From Anisakis pegreffii (taxonomy: Eukaryota; Nematoda; Chromadorea; Rhabditida; Anisakidae): a stretch of DNA of 64,000 nucleotides. Position 1 is the first letter of the stretch, and every line of letters starts with the position of its first letter. The notes beneath the pieces are model-generated. The model ran no database searches and had not been told where the DNA came from. It worked only from the letters and a program-made list of their open reading frames with translations. The position numbers were made by a program, and so were the translations under genes. Positions 40,421 to 54,800 of the stretch are shown here, one piece after another. The stretch covers positions 1-64,000 of the forward strand of contig JAPYMA010000088.1 of assembly GCA_035041965.1 (NCBI GenBank). The letters are read 5' to 3'.

Positions 40421-40602
40421 GAGTGTTCGTCGGGGAACGTGGGGAGCGCTCCCCTCCCCCGCGCAATTTCCTCCCCGACTTTTTTGCGGGGACCCCCCTC
40501 CGTCCAATTTACTCCCTGCGGGGACCTCCCCCGCGCAATTTGCTCCCCGACTTTTTCGCGGGGACCCCCCCTGTGCAAAAAATTGCTCCCCGACGAACAC
40601 TA
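40421..40602. mobile_element. GC-rich hAT-like MITE
   Basis: This 182-bp element has 17-bp inverted repeats with one mismatch: AGTGTTCGTCGGGGAAC (40422-40438) against the complement of GCTCCCCGACGAACACT (40585-40601). Flanks AATGTACC (40413-40420) and AATGCACC (40603-40610) match at 7 of 8 bases when the ends are taken as G/TAGTGTT...AACACTA. The interior is strikingly GC-rich, with a perfect palindrome GGGGAGCGCTCCCC (40441-40454). It also has about four imperfect repeats of a CAATTTNCTCCCC...GCGGGGACC unit. The ends resemble those at 16691-16760. Overlapping open frames on both strands are by-products of its composition. Confidence 0.85.
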
Positions 40603-40610
40603 AATGCACC

Positions 40611-43600
40611 TACTTGCATCGATCTTACATTGCCGTTTTGATTGGAATTAGACGATTAGACAGAAAAAGTTGATTGGATGATGGATAGATCCGTTGTTCT
40701 CAGACATTTTTATGAGGCACATAAATAAACAAATAAAGAAGTACAGTAGTATTCTTTGATACGAGCTATCCAACGTATAACAGTTCGATTCGAATATCCA
40801 TTTACCCAACTGATATTTTAGCTACAAGAGTGGAAAATGAAAATTTTGATAGTTCCGTTGTTGAGCAACTATGATCGTCACCACAGTGAATAATCGCAAG
40901 AAATGAATGTCTATAGAGTTTTGAGTTTTGCATCCATTCTTTTTCACCACACATTCAACGCTATATCATAAATGATCTGACATAAGTGAAACCATCGATT
41001 AATCGTCATCGAGAAACGAGGAAACAAAATTCGAATGCTGATATGTTAACGGCAAGCGAGAATGTTTGGAAGTGATACATGAAATTTGAGATTGCAAATT
41101 GTTTCCTCTGAATGTAATGCCTATAGAAATCAACAGTGTAAGTTGTTTGTCTCACACAAACAAACCAATTTTCGAGCATTTTTTCTTTTACGTCATCACT
41201 ATAAACAGAAACAATGATTCTTTGCAAAAACCACTCATCAACGAATGTTTCGCGGAGGCATAAATCCAGTCTACTGACGTCAGTGAATGTGAACATCGAC
41301 CCCGTTCACTCGATTCGCAATACTTTCATAAACGGCTCATCGTCATCTATCAATCACTAATAAGTATGTGTAGCACAGAACCTGTCAGAAATGAACACTG
41401 AAACCGTACAAAGACAAAAATGCATTTACTTATTGGCGAGTAATATCGATTGGTGTTTCTAAAGTATTTGAAAGAAGTGATACTACATATTTGTTTAGAT
41501 GGCATCTCCTACTGTCATATGTACCTCATCATGCACCTTCTACCAATCCACTTGGACAATACTCACGAGAATATCGTGGCGAGATGGCTCACTGATACTC
41601 CTTTTGATACTCCGTTTGATTTCCACTGAATTTTGTTTTCTTAAGAAGTTAACTAACATTCATATGTACTTAAAATTTGCAACGAATCAATTATTCCTTC
41701 AAAACTGAGTGTGAATTGTGGTAAAATCAGCCTTCAAGATTATGTATAGACTGTCATCCTGGCCGACAAATTCTTTACAACTCAAATTTAAAAACGATTC
41801 ACATTACGGTGCATTTCAATGCACATATGAAGAATGCATGAAGAAAATGTACATTGGGGTATTCATTTAAGGATGTGAAATCTCCCTGTTTACGGTCTGA
41901 GAAATTCATTGCGCACAATGGAAATTCCAAAACAAAACTAAAATTGCACATTGTTAACCTCAAAACTGAATGTGGATATGGAATGAAACGTTAGTCATCA
42001 AACTTTTTGCTGCGAACTGATCAGATCGATCTCTTTCTTGCACGGCGTAAACCAAATTCACACTCTTTCGCCTATCATTAATGGACAGTTTTTTTTCATC
42101 GTTTTTTTTTCATAATGCCTTCATCAGCTTAGCAGTAGCTGAGGAATTGAATGGGGTGGAAAAAAGAGAAAACGTAATCAGAACGATGTGTGTGCTTTTC
42201 GACATTCTCAAACCCCTCCAACAAAACAAAAAAAAAACGTTGTGACAGGCAGTGCCATTCACTGGTCGTGTTCAAATCCCAATCTCTTCTATATTCATCC
42301 ATTCGTCCACCAGCCATCCGTATTGCGTTCAAATTGCTTTCGTTCACAAAACCGATGTGAAAGGGTGATTCGATGTTATCGCAAATCAACCAACAACAAA
42401 ATATGTGTTCGTTTATAACAAAAAATCACCAAAAAACGTCTAATTCTGTTGATGTACAGGGATGTTATAGTGAGCCATTTCGAAAACGAGCTTCAATATA
42501 AATCACAAATACTGCATACAGTAATGAACATGTTAGTTTCCAGTCAAGATTTCCACTCATCTGTATCTCATTTGATCAGGCTCTTTGAAGAGCAACCATC
42601 ATCATGCCAACGGAAAAGTTCCATCATTGAGTTCAAGCACTTCGTAAGCTAGAGCGACGACTAAATTACGATGATGAATGATGTATTGGATGAGTTCGAT
42701 AGAGTGAGTCCATTGAACACTCATACTATAAACATTATCACTGCACAAGGAAAGCTTCAAAGATGAACAACGACGAAAAAATACTTTTGTACTTTCGACG
42801 ATTTTTGATTCGCTATCAGGTATGCTCACGCACTCATTTTAAACATCAGAAAACGTTTGGGTCAGAAAATAAAAGCTGAATTTTGAATTTTCCTTGTTGT
42901 TAGCTTTATGAAGCATATTTCAGGAATTCACGAAATGGTGAGAAAATTTCGAGTTCAACGACTGAAATCCGCAGGAGGAAAGCGAAATTCATGATTTGAG
43001 AGCACTGAACAGGAACACAACAATAACAAAGTATTGTTTCTCATCAACACCACTATGCAGTTTTTTAGTCTTCCGATTCTAATATTGCGCTTGATCAGCG
43101 AATGAAATCACTCGTATTTGTGAGCTTTTGAATGCATTTAAAAATGAATATTTTTAGTCAGAAGCGCTGAAATAGTTTCATTGAGTATCGTGAAGTTGGG
43201 TACATTTTATTCAAGTGTCCAAGCGCTCATAGTTGAATTACTCAGTGAATGAGCATTTTGAAACTTCCGCACACCAACAACTTCTGGATGCAATCTGGAA
43301 CAATAATGAGCTGAAGGAGATTGAAAAAAGATTCTCATTTATCGATTATGAGTTCTCCTAGGTTGTAGTATAATAGATTGACAGTAGATGAACAGAATCA
43401 GGTAATCGAAAGCTATCTTATGTTCACAACAAAAGATTATATTTGCACTGTTCTAAGCAACGAAGAGTGCTCAGCAAAATTTATAACTGCCTCACTCGCA
43501 GTACAATTCCTGTTTTTTGTTCTACAATTTCACCGAATGATTAATTTCGCTCAACTTCTTATCACACAAAAAGAAACGTGCCTTCCATAATTTCAATGCA

Positions 43601-46600
43601 TTCGTTCTCGATTTCACCAATCGAACACACTGCTGCATCACGGCAAATCCACTCGTTAAAAAGCATGAAATTATTGCATTTAATATGAAACACCTTTGAG
43701 ATGTGAAAAAGCAAAAAGTTATCAGTGAATGAATTGATAGTGACGGAGAGATGTCAAGTTGAACGCGTTCTCGAATACCATTAATAGCGAATTTGAATGG
43801 GTGAATTAAATGATGACGACGTTTAGTTGGATATGAAAGATGATGATAAAAAGTGACTGTGTCTGAGGGATGGGATCGAGAGCCATGACTAAGACTGGAG
43901 TTGATCATGGTATAAGAATGGATGGACGTGAATCAGTTCAGAGTTGGGAGGAGGATGCATGTAAAGCATCATCGATCATCGCGCGACTCGACGAATGCAC
44001 TTTAGGCAATACGAACTGGTACGAGTGATGACTGTGTCGCCTTGTACCTACTAATCAGCAGTATTGCACCATTTAAATTGTGCCATAAAATGATATGTGC
44101 AGTGCAGTTCAATTCTTCGAAATGCAGCATGCGAAATCGAGCTGAATGCACTTGTACTCGAGTGCATTTGACATGATCGCCGATATAAATTCAACTCTAT
44201 TTCCCAATCTCCTCTTTACTGTAATCCTTAAAAACTCATAAATAAATGTTACTTTTCATGCACGATTGCTATTCCACTCTTTGCTTGATTCGTTTTCGCA
44301 ATGATACCAATCCAGAACGATTAATGTCTTTTAGGGAAACACTCGATCACATAATCACGGCTGGTGATGATCTACTGCAACATTATCATGATAGCTAAAT
44401 GTGAGTGCTAACAAACGGCGCATCGTAAATTATGTCTATGCATGTGCGTTTAGAGCCAATGAAGATCCTCTTTAATTGCGGATTTACTAAATAGAATAAT
44501 TCTTATCCAATTCTCAGTTTTTCTTGAATATATTCACAAATAACTACACCCCTGCCTGCATCTATTCACAATCGATCACTTTCGATACGCGTGAGATATA
44601 TTTACGAGCATGGTACAATTCATTTCTCGTAACGGTGTTAACGTAATATCCATCCAGTTGAATAATAAAGAGGTTGCAAGCATGAAAGTTGATCACACCA
44701 TGGGCAACACATATGGAAGCGATCTAAAAACTTGGGATAACATGCTTCTTTTATATTTTATTATGAAGTTATGTGAGGTGTAACGATGAGTGCTTTCGTA
44801 CCTAATTGTTGTGCTTATGTTTCGTATTCGGTCAAATGCCTCGTCATTATGCAATTTCATGTGCCTGCCTACTCGACACCGCAACTATACAATAATTCAA
44901 TGATCAATCTTTCATCGCTCGATTGATCAGCTAAAATTCAAGAGCCATTTCCACAATCTCTCGATAAACGTGAACTGAAGAAGCTCTCATAGTTTCCGTG
45001 TAGTCCTCTGACTGCTTGACAACCTGCCATACTTTTTCACAGAAAGTCAGTAAGATTTTTCGATAGGGAATGTAGAAGATTAAATGATGCTCGACTGAGG
45101 CACTAGGTTGAATTGATACGTTCAGATATGATGGTGATCTGTCTTTCCATCTAACTTTTGTTTTGTCAAACAGAAGGAGGAAGTCGATAAAGTGAAAATT
45201 CTGATGTTTGTAGCGCATTCAAAGCAACGTGCGGCACTGATGACGTGCAGAGGTGTAGTCATTCGCTGGAATAATGACAGCTGACAACGTTGTATTACAC
45301 TGTCTCGTCGACTTTCGAAGAGGAAGATACCATTGAAAAGGGTGCTGATGAGTGCCATGCCGTTCTGAATTGGAATCTGTTTGATGTTTAAGCAGGTTAT
45401 CACAACGAATCCTCCGAATGAGATATACGAAAGTTAAGTTTCATCATCCGAATCGATACTGCATGATATCCGTGTACATCTTATACATATTCAGCTAAGT
45501 ACAAATTTAAAGGTTGATTGCACAAATCACTTTGGTGTCCCTCACGAATCGTCTCTTTCGCGCTCCGTCGCGACAACGAGTATTACATGAAACTAAAATG
45601 CGAGAGTTTTAATTTGACAGCTAGTAGAGTTCCAGACCTCACTATCCACACTCATAAAAGTGAAATTGATCTCTGTTAGCTCGAATCAGACTCAAGTCTA
45701 ATCTCAGACTCAAGCTCATGGGTACGTTTAAGTTTCAGTTTAAATTAAGATTTCGAGTAACTGAATCGCACCTGGATGGTTTCCACAGTTGTGCACAAAT
45801 TTGAGAATACACGATGAGCGAATCGTGGCCGCCCTGGTAAATATTTATGGAATGTGAAAAGGACGCGATAGGAAGAATGATACAAACTTTAATCTTTGAT
45901 CCGTTCCAACGTACTGAAATTGCATTTTCGGTCGATTGTAATGTACTAAGCACATTGATATTCTGTTTTTTTTTCACATTCCTTATCCATTTTTTTTGCG
46001 TGTAAACTTTTTTTCATGCACAAGTGAAAAATTTTTCTTTCCATCGACTCAATAAAGTGACAGTCGATCAAGAACGAACCAGAAAGAGACGAGAGGGAAG
46101 AGAGTATAGCACACAGGGATTTGAGCAGTTGTGCAGACAGCTCCGAGCTGGCGACATTCATACATGTGAACTGTGAAGAATCTGATTTAAGATCACGGCC
46201 CGAAAAGCATCAAATTTATGAGAGGAGTCAACAACATCCCACTCAGAATAATGGAGAAATTACGTGAAAACTCATTTCATTCGAATGTTATATTCAAAAA
46301 ATGGATGGAAAATAAAGAAGTAGAACTCAAAAAATATGTATTGAATGATGCGAGACGTCATTATCATATGAAAATCGGATTAAATGATAAAAGAACAAAA
46401 AATTAAGAATCGATACCAACGTTCAAAAGATCTTTTGATAGCGCTCTAAGAACGCTGTGAAGCGAGAACCAGAGGATGATTTAGTGATGACGAACCATCG
46501 TAATTGATCAGTAAATCTACTCTGAAGGACAAAAGAAGTAGGTGAAAGCTCGAATTTTCAATCACATCAGTTTCAACGTTGCCACTCGAAATTTCTCATT

Positions 46601-47280
46601 TTTGAAACTTCATTTTGAAAAACAATTTCAGTTTGCTCGAATCCAACATTACAATCGCATTCATCGCCAAATCTCTAACGTTTGCTCAAGTTCACACAAA
46701 TTTTCAGCGAAAAAGTGTTCTGAATCAAACATCCTCGATCAAAAATTATCGTTCGTACCAATGAACGATCATCTCACAACCAAATCATCTCACAACCAAT
46801 CATTCATTACACATTCTTAAGGCACACAATCGCTCATTCAATACCGATAAAGTCTGCAAATCAAACGTTATTTATTGAGAGATATTCACAGCACTCGTTT
46901 AATGAACTCTCATTGATGTTTTTAATGCATACGAATGGTATGTCCATCGTAATTTTATGCTGCTGCAAGTAACTGACGAATGCGAATGAGCGGTGTTCTT
47001 CTGAATTGAAACTTATCAAAAAGTGGATACTGCGTTAATAAAGCCTTCCAGAAGATGTCTTTAAAGTATCGCAGCACTTGCTAAGTTTAAAAACAGGCAA
47101 ATGAAATGTCCGTAAACAACAGCTATGTAAACGCCTGAAGCGTTGCTCTCAGATCTCTTATGTGTTCTCAGCCCTCCACTTGAAAACGATTAGCACTCGA
47201 CTGTAAAAATATTTAATTTCTAAATGCAAACAGTAACAATCTAAGCTTTAAACACCCAACTTGAATGCATCATTAGATAT
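40611..47280. other. No supported gene
   Basis: No domain or consistent exon chain was found. Minus-strand 45403-44931 has two overlapping frames that each look somewhat protein-like, but neither has an acceptor or a recognisable family. Small hairpins (for example GTGCATTTCAATGCAC at about 41811) are within chance expectation. Confidence 0.4.
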
Positions 47281-47286
47281 TCATGA

Positions 47287-47570
47287 ACGTCTAAATCAAG
47301 ATTTCTCAACCGAGGACGCATGCACCTCCAGGGGGTGCTAGATGGCACGTCAAAGGATGCAGTGAGAGGGCTACGAGATAAGGTTTCATTTTTTATGCAT
47401 TGAAGAGGCGACGACAGAATTCAACGCATATATGCGTGTGAAAATGAACCGTAATGTGTAAGGAGTATATGAATGTCTATCGCATAAATGCTTTAAGCTG
47501 TCCACACTAGAATGCGAGGGGTGCAAAGACATCTTAAAATTTCCTAGGGGGGGTGCGGATGGCAGAAAAC
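47287..47570. mobile_element. Probable hAT-type remnant
   Basis: GATTTCTCAACCGAGG, then GCACCTCCAGGGGGTGC and later GAGGGGTGCAAAGA and GGGGGGGTGCGG, resemble the end of common animal hAT elements (TTCTCAACC... followed by a GC-rich GGGGGTGC block). No terminal repeat pair or target duplication could be fixed. Confidence 0.35.
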
Positions 47571-48672
47571 TGATCTAAATCACTTTATGCGCTCAGATGA
47601 TCAAAGATGAACGCATTCGCTAGGTGCTTATACGAAAGTTCTGTATTACAATAATCTTACTGAATAAGCACTACTTAGTGGTCTTCTGATGTCATAAAAA
47701 AAATGTCTCATTTGTTCTCCTAAAAAATGAAACAAACTCAACTTGAAATAGATTCACTGACGTATGAATGGTTTTTTTAAGGTTTATTTATTTGATTACG
47801 TCAATATGGTTTTGCACTCATTGTTTGCATTATCACGCATATATTTGTTCACATGAACTAACTCATTCGTTTCGAACATGCACTCTTTCTCTGATGTTAA
47901 ACAAATTGATTGAGATGAAATTGGATACGTGCAATTTTAATGTCTTCTCATGTGAATGACGACTGAAAGACGAATTCGAATGGTCGCAAAAAAAAGAAGA
48001 ATTCTTTCAGTGACATTCAACGAATGATGCATTCTGGACATGTGCAAGACAAAAACGACTAATTGTACATTAAAATTGGTTTTGTTCGTGCCAGCCTGTG
48101 TGACTGCCGTTGAATTTCGCAAATATTCCATACACGTGCATGCATGTTCATGGGAAATAACCTCTTTTAGCGGGATGTGATATGGAGAGTTTGAAGAAAT
48201 GGATGAGTGAGCATTAAGGTGCATCGTTCGGTTGGGAATAGAGCACTAGTAGGTGGCACCTGGCACAGCACATAGCAGTGCCAATTGTGTTTTTTGTTTG
48301 AGATCTGGACAATTCCGAGAAAACGAGAGGTAGAGACTAGCACAAAACGGTTCGATTCTAGAGTACATTCATTCAGTGGTTGTTCACTCTTCATTTAATT
48401 ACACCAAACGAAAACAAACACCTAGCGGAATACATGATTCGTTTCTTTTGTAGTCATTAAGAAACTTTACGATTTTTCAACAAATGTTTCTAAATCTTTA
48501 TAAAACACTGAAATTTTTATTTACTCTTTCTATCTTCTATTTCTTGACTTGAACGCACATCAAGCATTTTTATCCACAATAAAGTTTTCGCATTTTTAGA
48601 GTTTCCCTTTGTTCTTAAGTTATTCGAACTTGTGTTCATCTGAAGAAAAGGAAGTTGAAATGTCGAATGAAT
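47571..48672. other. No supported gene
   Basis: Only short chance frames occur. Nothing is recognisable. Confidence 0.4.
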
Positions 48673-48682
48673 GACTATAGAG

Positions 48683-49537
48683 CAGTGGTTCTCATAGGGG
48701 TGAAGTTATCCATTTTGGGTAATTTGGAAGTATCGAGGGGCAATGGAGAGGGTCGGAGAATTAGTACTTCGTGCAGTTGTTATTTTATCATAGAACGCCA
48801 TTGTGATGGTGTTTTTTTAACTCGAATACGAAAATGCGGTTAATTGATTGTAACAGTGTTCATTCTCCTATTTTCTCAGTATCATTAGCTCGTCAAGGCC
48901 TAACAAGGTTTTCATTCTTTTCCTTGCTGTTACAATCACTCTCATAGCTGTTATCACCAAAAGTGTTCTCTTCTGCTAATTTCTCATTCATTTCACTCAA
49001 CAGTTAAAGTCAAATTCTCATTCTTTCAAATACACTCTATAATTGATCAGTTGACTGTCGAACGTTGTTGAACAATAATATTCGATTGCTGCTTTGTTGA
49101 CTTCGGCCGTCAACACTCGTCAACGTATCCAATGAATAGTATATGCTATAGAATGAGAAATTGATTCGAACTGTGAAGTAAAATGAGACGAAATGAATGA
49201 GAAAAACTCATCAAGAGAACGATACTCGCATGTAATAGCTATGAGAGTGAATACAACACGTCTGAAAAGAATGAGAATCCATTCAAAACAGTTCGAAGTG
49301 AGCTTATCGCAGACAATAGCTTTTCATGCAATTACAACGGGTTGCACTAATGAGCAACACAGCGATCTAGGACACTAATTTCTTTCACGCCGCTGAGAAA
49401 TTTCCGGACCGATTTTCCGTTTGTTCCTGACGTTACGCGTAGAAATAGTAAGTTCTTGTATCAGGGGAGAAGAGGGTAACGGCGGCCTGCCAGATCATCA
49501 GAAGGGGTAACAGAGCACCCGAACGTGAGAACCACTG
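48683..49537. mobile_element. hAT-like non-autonomous element (~855 bp)
   Basis: The ends are CAGTGGTTCTCA (48683-48694) and TGAGAACCACTG (49526-49537), a perfect 12-bp inverted repeat of the common hAT type. The direct flanks GACTATAGAG (48673-48682) and GACCATAGAG (49538-49547) match at 9 of 10 bases. If the 3' end is set 2 nt further out, the octamers CTATAGAG and CCATAGAG match at 7 of 8, the hAT size. No transposase frame is visible. Confidence 0.75.
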
Positions 49538-49547
49538 GACCATAGAG

Positions 49548-51070
49548 TGAAGGTTTATTTCAAAGAATCCAACTTCAAAAGTCACGCATCTGTGTGACTG
49601 ACTCAATGACTGATATTAGCAAATGACAGTCGATGAACTGGTCGAATTCTCCAATTATCCGAAACTTGAAAAGATTTCTCGATTTGCGATTGCTGTCACT
49701 CAAAAATTGACACTTATTCTTACTTCTGATTAACAACTGTTCACAGATACTTGTTTCCGTGAATGATGAATGCGCTGAACATATACAGTGATAATCTATG
49801 CCAAATTTTGAATCAAGATTGATCGAGTTCGAAGAAACGTGAGATGAAAGAAGAGGATAAGTCTAAGATGAAGTCAATGAAAACAACTTTAGCACTCAAC
49901 TTGAATTCAGCAGTGTTTCGCTGCGTAAACAGCAAACAACTATTATATAATGCACTCATGATATTGTATTCAAAACAAAATGAATATTGCGAATCGTTGT
50001 GGAACAAAGTAACATTATTTTTGCGCGATCATCGAATTCAACAGTTTTCCACCGATGACTGATATTATGCAAGTGATCATGTAAAGAGTCAGCTCGGAAG
50101 TAATTCACTTCACGCTTCACATTATAATCAAATTCAACTTTAACGCTTTGAAACGAATCCTCGCGAGCAATTGCAAGCATCAAAAGAATCGACACATCCT
50201 TCCTTCTCACAGTCACAGATATGTGAAAAGAAAACATGAAACGAACGACCTACGCCACTTGATCGCTTTAATTAGTGACGTTTTTATGCTAGAGTTAAAA
50301 TGTTCTATTTCTGTTCTATTGCAGGCAACAGACTAGAACACTTCTCGAAAAAAGATTGGAAGAGAATGGCAGAAGGGAGGAACAGAATAGAATTGAACAT
50401 ATTTTCAGAACTGTGCAATAGAAACATTACTAGTTTTGATGAAGTGGTGGATATTCACATAGCATCCCAATATTGTAAAATAGCAAATCAAATCGATGTG
50501 CGTCAAAAACTCAAAAGAATTTCATTCTAATTATTACACTGCTATTATTTATTAAGAAATTCGTGGCTCTTTTCACTTCATTGTCGAATGAACCAAAAAA
50601 AACAAGAGAATGAAATAATGACCATTGTGAAATTTTCAGGAAAAAATTTAAATCAGAGTACATTCGAAAAAAAAAAGCAATTTCAAGGAAATTTTCTCAT
50701 ACATATTTAGTGAAAATGAATAGTAATTTGATATATTTATGAGCTGTTGCATTTTTTTGTGTGTGCCGAGATTGTAGATTTGTACTATGAAGAAATCTAT
50801 CGACTTAATTATCATTTTCGGTTATTTATTTACCCATCGGCGATATACACCAACATACGAAATGCAAGCATACATTTACGTGAGATGAACAAGTGGAATG
50901 CACATAGAAATTACGATCAATAATCAGAGTCACAAACGTCATATTATAGCTAGAAAGGGATATTTGAATCGTATTTGGCCAACTTCGCTATCGTTGTTGT
51001 ATGGAATATTTTAGATTCCTGTATAAAGTATTGTGTGTATTTTGAATATGCTCGGTGTTTTGTGTTTAGT
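49548..51070. other. No supported gene
   Basis: A 76-codon frame at 50300-50530 follows TATTGCAG and reads hydrophilic (GNRLEHFSKKDWKRM...). It has no recognised family or partner exon and is not called. Confidence 0.35.
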
Positions 51071-51830
51071 TGTGCTGAAAACATTGTTGCTGCTCACATC
51101 GGATCTGCTGCTACTGAAAATCTGATGGATGAGCTGATAAAGTGCATCCATCTACCTTGCACAAGCGTTGTGCACAGTATCGTAAACATAAGTGCATAGC
51201 AGCGGCGTTCAATTAAAAAACCTACTGGACAGTATCAATGTTTCATGGAAACTGTTCGGTGTGGCTGATCAGTTGAATAAGTTTGCATGGAAACAATCAG
51301 TCTCATCAATTTCTTGTGCTGGTGATCAAATTTACCGTCTAAAATGCGGTTTACCAGTTGTTTGCAGCATTCGAATGAATGTGAGCAGTAATTGTGGGAA
51401 ACATACTTTGTTTTCACAATTAACGGAACACCAAAACCGGTGCACCTGCATTGCTGACTTTTTTGTAGTAAATGACATGAAATTGCCAGTGGCAAGTAAG
51501 CGAAATGATGACCTCAGATCTGAGATTGTATCGAAGACTGAGTTGAAAGTTCATATGGGATGAGGTTTACGCAAAGCATGCACAGTTTGTTCGTATGTCG
51601 ATTTGGGATCGTTTGCAAAGGTATGATCTTCGTCAACAATTTCGCTTTTGTGATTATATTTGTCAGCTGAATTTGGATTTTGATGCCAACACAGCATTTA
51701 AAGTGACCACTAAACAAAAAGAATGAAGACTCAGGGGTTTGAACTGCATTTCTGGATCGATTCTATGGCATTAATTGAAGCACACGGTCAGTTTGAAAAG
51801 GAAATGCTCAAGGCTGGCTTATTCGAGTGA
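51071..51830 (+). pseudogene. Decayed or multi-frame coding-like region, family unknown
   Basis: Successive stretches read as protein in changing frames with no room for introns between some of them. Frame 2 (51071-51199) includes AAHIGSAATENLMDELIKCI. Frame 0 (51192-51563) has 123 codons including NLLDSINVSWKLFGVADQLN. Frame 1 (51550-51726) includes IWDRLQRYDLRQQFRFCDYI. Frame 0 again (51729-51830) includes FELHFWIDSMALIEAHGQFE and ends at TGA. The dense, balanced amino-acid composition differs from the F/L/I/K-rich noise around it. The simplest reading is an old intron-poor pseudogene with frameshifts. I do not recognise the protein. Confidence 0.4.
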
Positions 51831-54800
51831 AGCGAATTGATCTGCGAAACAATCTTACACAATAGAAGTCATTCAATAAATCTTAGAGTGATTTGTTGAT
51901 AAACTGATAACTGAGTTGTTATTCTCAGTTTACGATCTCGATTAATGAAGATATCGAGTTCAAAGAATGAAGAAACGCAATGATCAGGAACAAAGTAATC
52001 TGTGTATTTTTAAACGATCAGATATTGAATTGGAATGTGTAAAAAAGTTTGAATAGGAGTGAAATTGGTGATGATAGGATTGGCGGCAAACACTTGAAAA
52101 TTTTTCATCTTATGTTGAATGTTTCTTCGAAAACTTAATTTATCATTCAATCACTTACCATCAGATAGAAATCACGTTCGATCTTATAGTTGATAAAAGT
52201 TGATCCCTCTCGAATTATTCGTGAGTAGTGTTTGGTGCGGCAAAAAATTTTTTACGAACTGGGGAATGTCATGTGCTTGCTGTGACGCAAATTTGACAGC
52301 TGTGTCGCAGCAAGAAAATACATTTTGCTCCGAGGTTTCTTCCTAAATAAGAAAAAAAACTTTTTCTGCCTGAATATCGGGCGTATAACTCTCATTCTTA
52401 CGTCGTTTGGTTACACACCTTTTGATTAAGAGGTGTTGCATCGTCCATCAAAACCAAATCTAAGTTCTAGCCAAACTATGGCCTTCCCCTTCGATCTGAA
52501 TCTAGTTTAGTCGAAGTTTGAGGTACTCCGAAATGAAATTTTGTGACCACATCGGATGATTAAAAGATGTGCGTACTAATTGTAAGATGGTTGTAATCTT
52601 TCCAGACAACAACGAACAACTTCTCCGAATAAGTGCATATAAAAACAACTGATTGCTACGAATGAATAGCGAATTACCCAGAAACAAAGCACATTTCATA
52701 TAGAATCACTATCATCATCACGAAATTCAAAATAGTTGCCACTGGATCGATTGTGAAAACATTCAAACAAATCAGGTTTAGCCAGCAGACAGACGATCTA
52801 CTTGCGTAGACAATGTGCTTGCTTATAGGCAGCCATTAGTGACGATGACGATGATTAGTGTGTGTGTTTGTGTACATCGATCGTGAACTGAACAAGATCA
52901 ATTTCTTAAGGATAACATAAGTATATTGGCTGATAGATGGCTTTATTGACGATGCTGATGATAATGAGTTCTAGTGTCTGTGACAATGCATTGTTGTTGT
53001 CATTGTCAGGAGGATGGATCAGTTCAAGAAAGAAAGGAAGGAACGCAAGATGGAATGTTCTTTGAAAACACCATCCACATCAGTACATTTTAAGTAACAA
53101 CAACTCTATCTAGCTATCTCGTGTACTCTCGCAGTTGACAGTAAATAACCTGAAAATGAAATATTTCCTAAAGTAGTCGTCATTCATTCCCCTAATCGTT
53201 GTTCTATCAAACGTCTTCGATTACCCGACGACGTCTCATTCGAACGACATTTCATAACTTTGTCCAAGTGCATGATTAGTTGCAACAGAGTGCAGGGATA
53301 AGGCTCTGTGCCAGTCTTTTAATTTTACTATTGATCTTGAATCGTGGCCTGACATTTTGTGGGTTCAGTGTCTTTGTCGTGCGCCTTTCATTCGCGAAGA
53401 TTTCCGTTTCCGCGTTCAACAACTTGTTTTTACGTTTGCTAGGTTCCACTCTAAACTCGTCTGAAGAGTTTACGAGGTGATTCAAGTAAGAAATTGTCGA
53501 AATGATGAAGAAAAATCAAATGTTGAACAGATGATGAGATTATGTAGATTGAGTGTATTCGGCTGCTTTTTAATATACAACAAATGATCGATCGCAACGT
53601 TGATTCAGTGTCAACTTATTTGGGATGTTTAAGGCCTAAAGTTAAGCTTGCGCTAAATGAATAAGAGCAATTGAACTAAAATTGCATCGGTCCAGTGATT
53701 GACTATATTCAGCGTTTGATCATATTACACTGTTATTTGTGTCGAACATTCGAACGGAATCGTTATTTTCTGTGAAGGAACTCGTCTTTGCGATGTTCAT
53801 TCTGTTATAACGTACTCGTTGCATTTCATCCGAATGAATGTTGAAACATCGGTGAACTTTAGTGATTTTATCAGATGATCCACATTTTTACACACTGCAA
53901 ATGATACAATGATACCACTGGACCGAAAAACATAGGAAGCAATCGCAACCGATCATTTGTCGTACTCGCAGCAAATTCATCCGAATCTCCATCTGAATGA
54001 GAAACCCAAAAAATGAACGACTAAATAAGTGGATGATCATTGATTTACAGCATGTTGATTTATGATGAGTGTCGACGTTTTTAACATTTGAGTGGCAAAA
54101 TTTTTGAATCGACCAATCAACTATCTTAAAAAATATCCAGCACACGGCTACTTGTTCGGTTTTCAAATTAGTTTCAAAATTTGTATAGATAACTTAGTTC
54201 CTCAAGTAATCCACTTTTTAAAATGTATTCAGCCTTTAAAATAACTGTGGAAAACCTATATTCCCGAGGAATATTGAGGCAACGGAATACGTTGATTAGA
54301 TTTGTTCATTGATTAAATTGATTCATTCATTCTTTGATTCGTTTTATTTAGTGAGGCAATAAACGTTTAGGATCAACAATGCACTATCGGTTAAAAGAAC
54401 ACTCACTTCAGTCAGTTTCTAACCTCTAATCAATCGGCTCATTGCATCTATCCAGCTGAAGCCAATCTATTGCATTTATCTTTTCATTGTGCATGAAAAA
54501 ATGTTCTGTGGATGAATTTGTTCAGTGTTGCTTCCATTGCATTTCACATTAAATGAGTCAACGTTTCTTGTTCGTTGAATGTTTTTAGGTGCCAACCGAT
54601 TTCACATCAATAAACGTAACGTTCAAATTGCCGATATTTGGTTACTTCTCTTTCTGATGTGACCTTTTATCAAACAAATGCTGCGTTGCAACACCGATTA
54701 TGCTCATTTCATCGCATTTGTTTCCAATGATGTTGTTTGTGCCTCTTAACCATTTCGTATTATCAGCATTTTCTCGAGAATTTTTCATTCGATTTCAAAT

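Noticed and set aside
40369..40641. Several GC-rich ORFs on both strands
   Set aside because: They lie in a MITE with inverted repeats and a target duplication; openness is a composition effect.
42255..42285. tRNA B-box-like GTTCAAATCC
   Set aside because: No A box at the right distance and no cloverleaf.
43522..43908. 128-codon minus-strand ORF
   Set aside because: No motif or splice context; composition matches the surrounding noise.
44931..45403. Two overlapping minus-strand ORFs that resemble membrane or globular protein
   Set aside because: Both frames look similar in quality, with no acceptor, no family and no partner exon.
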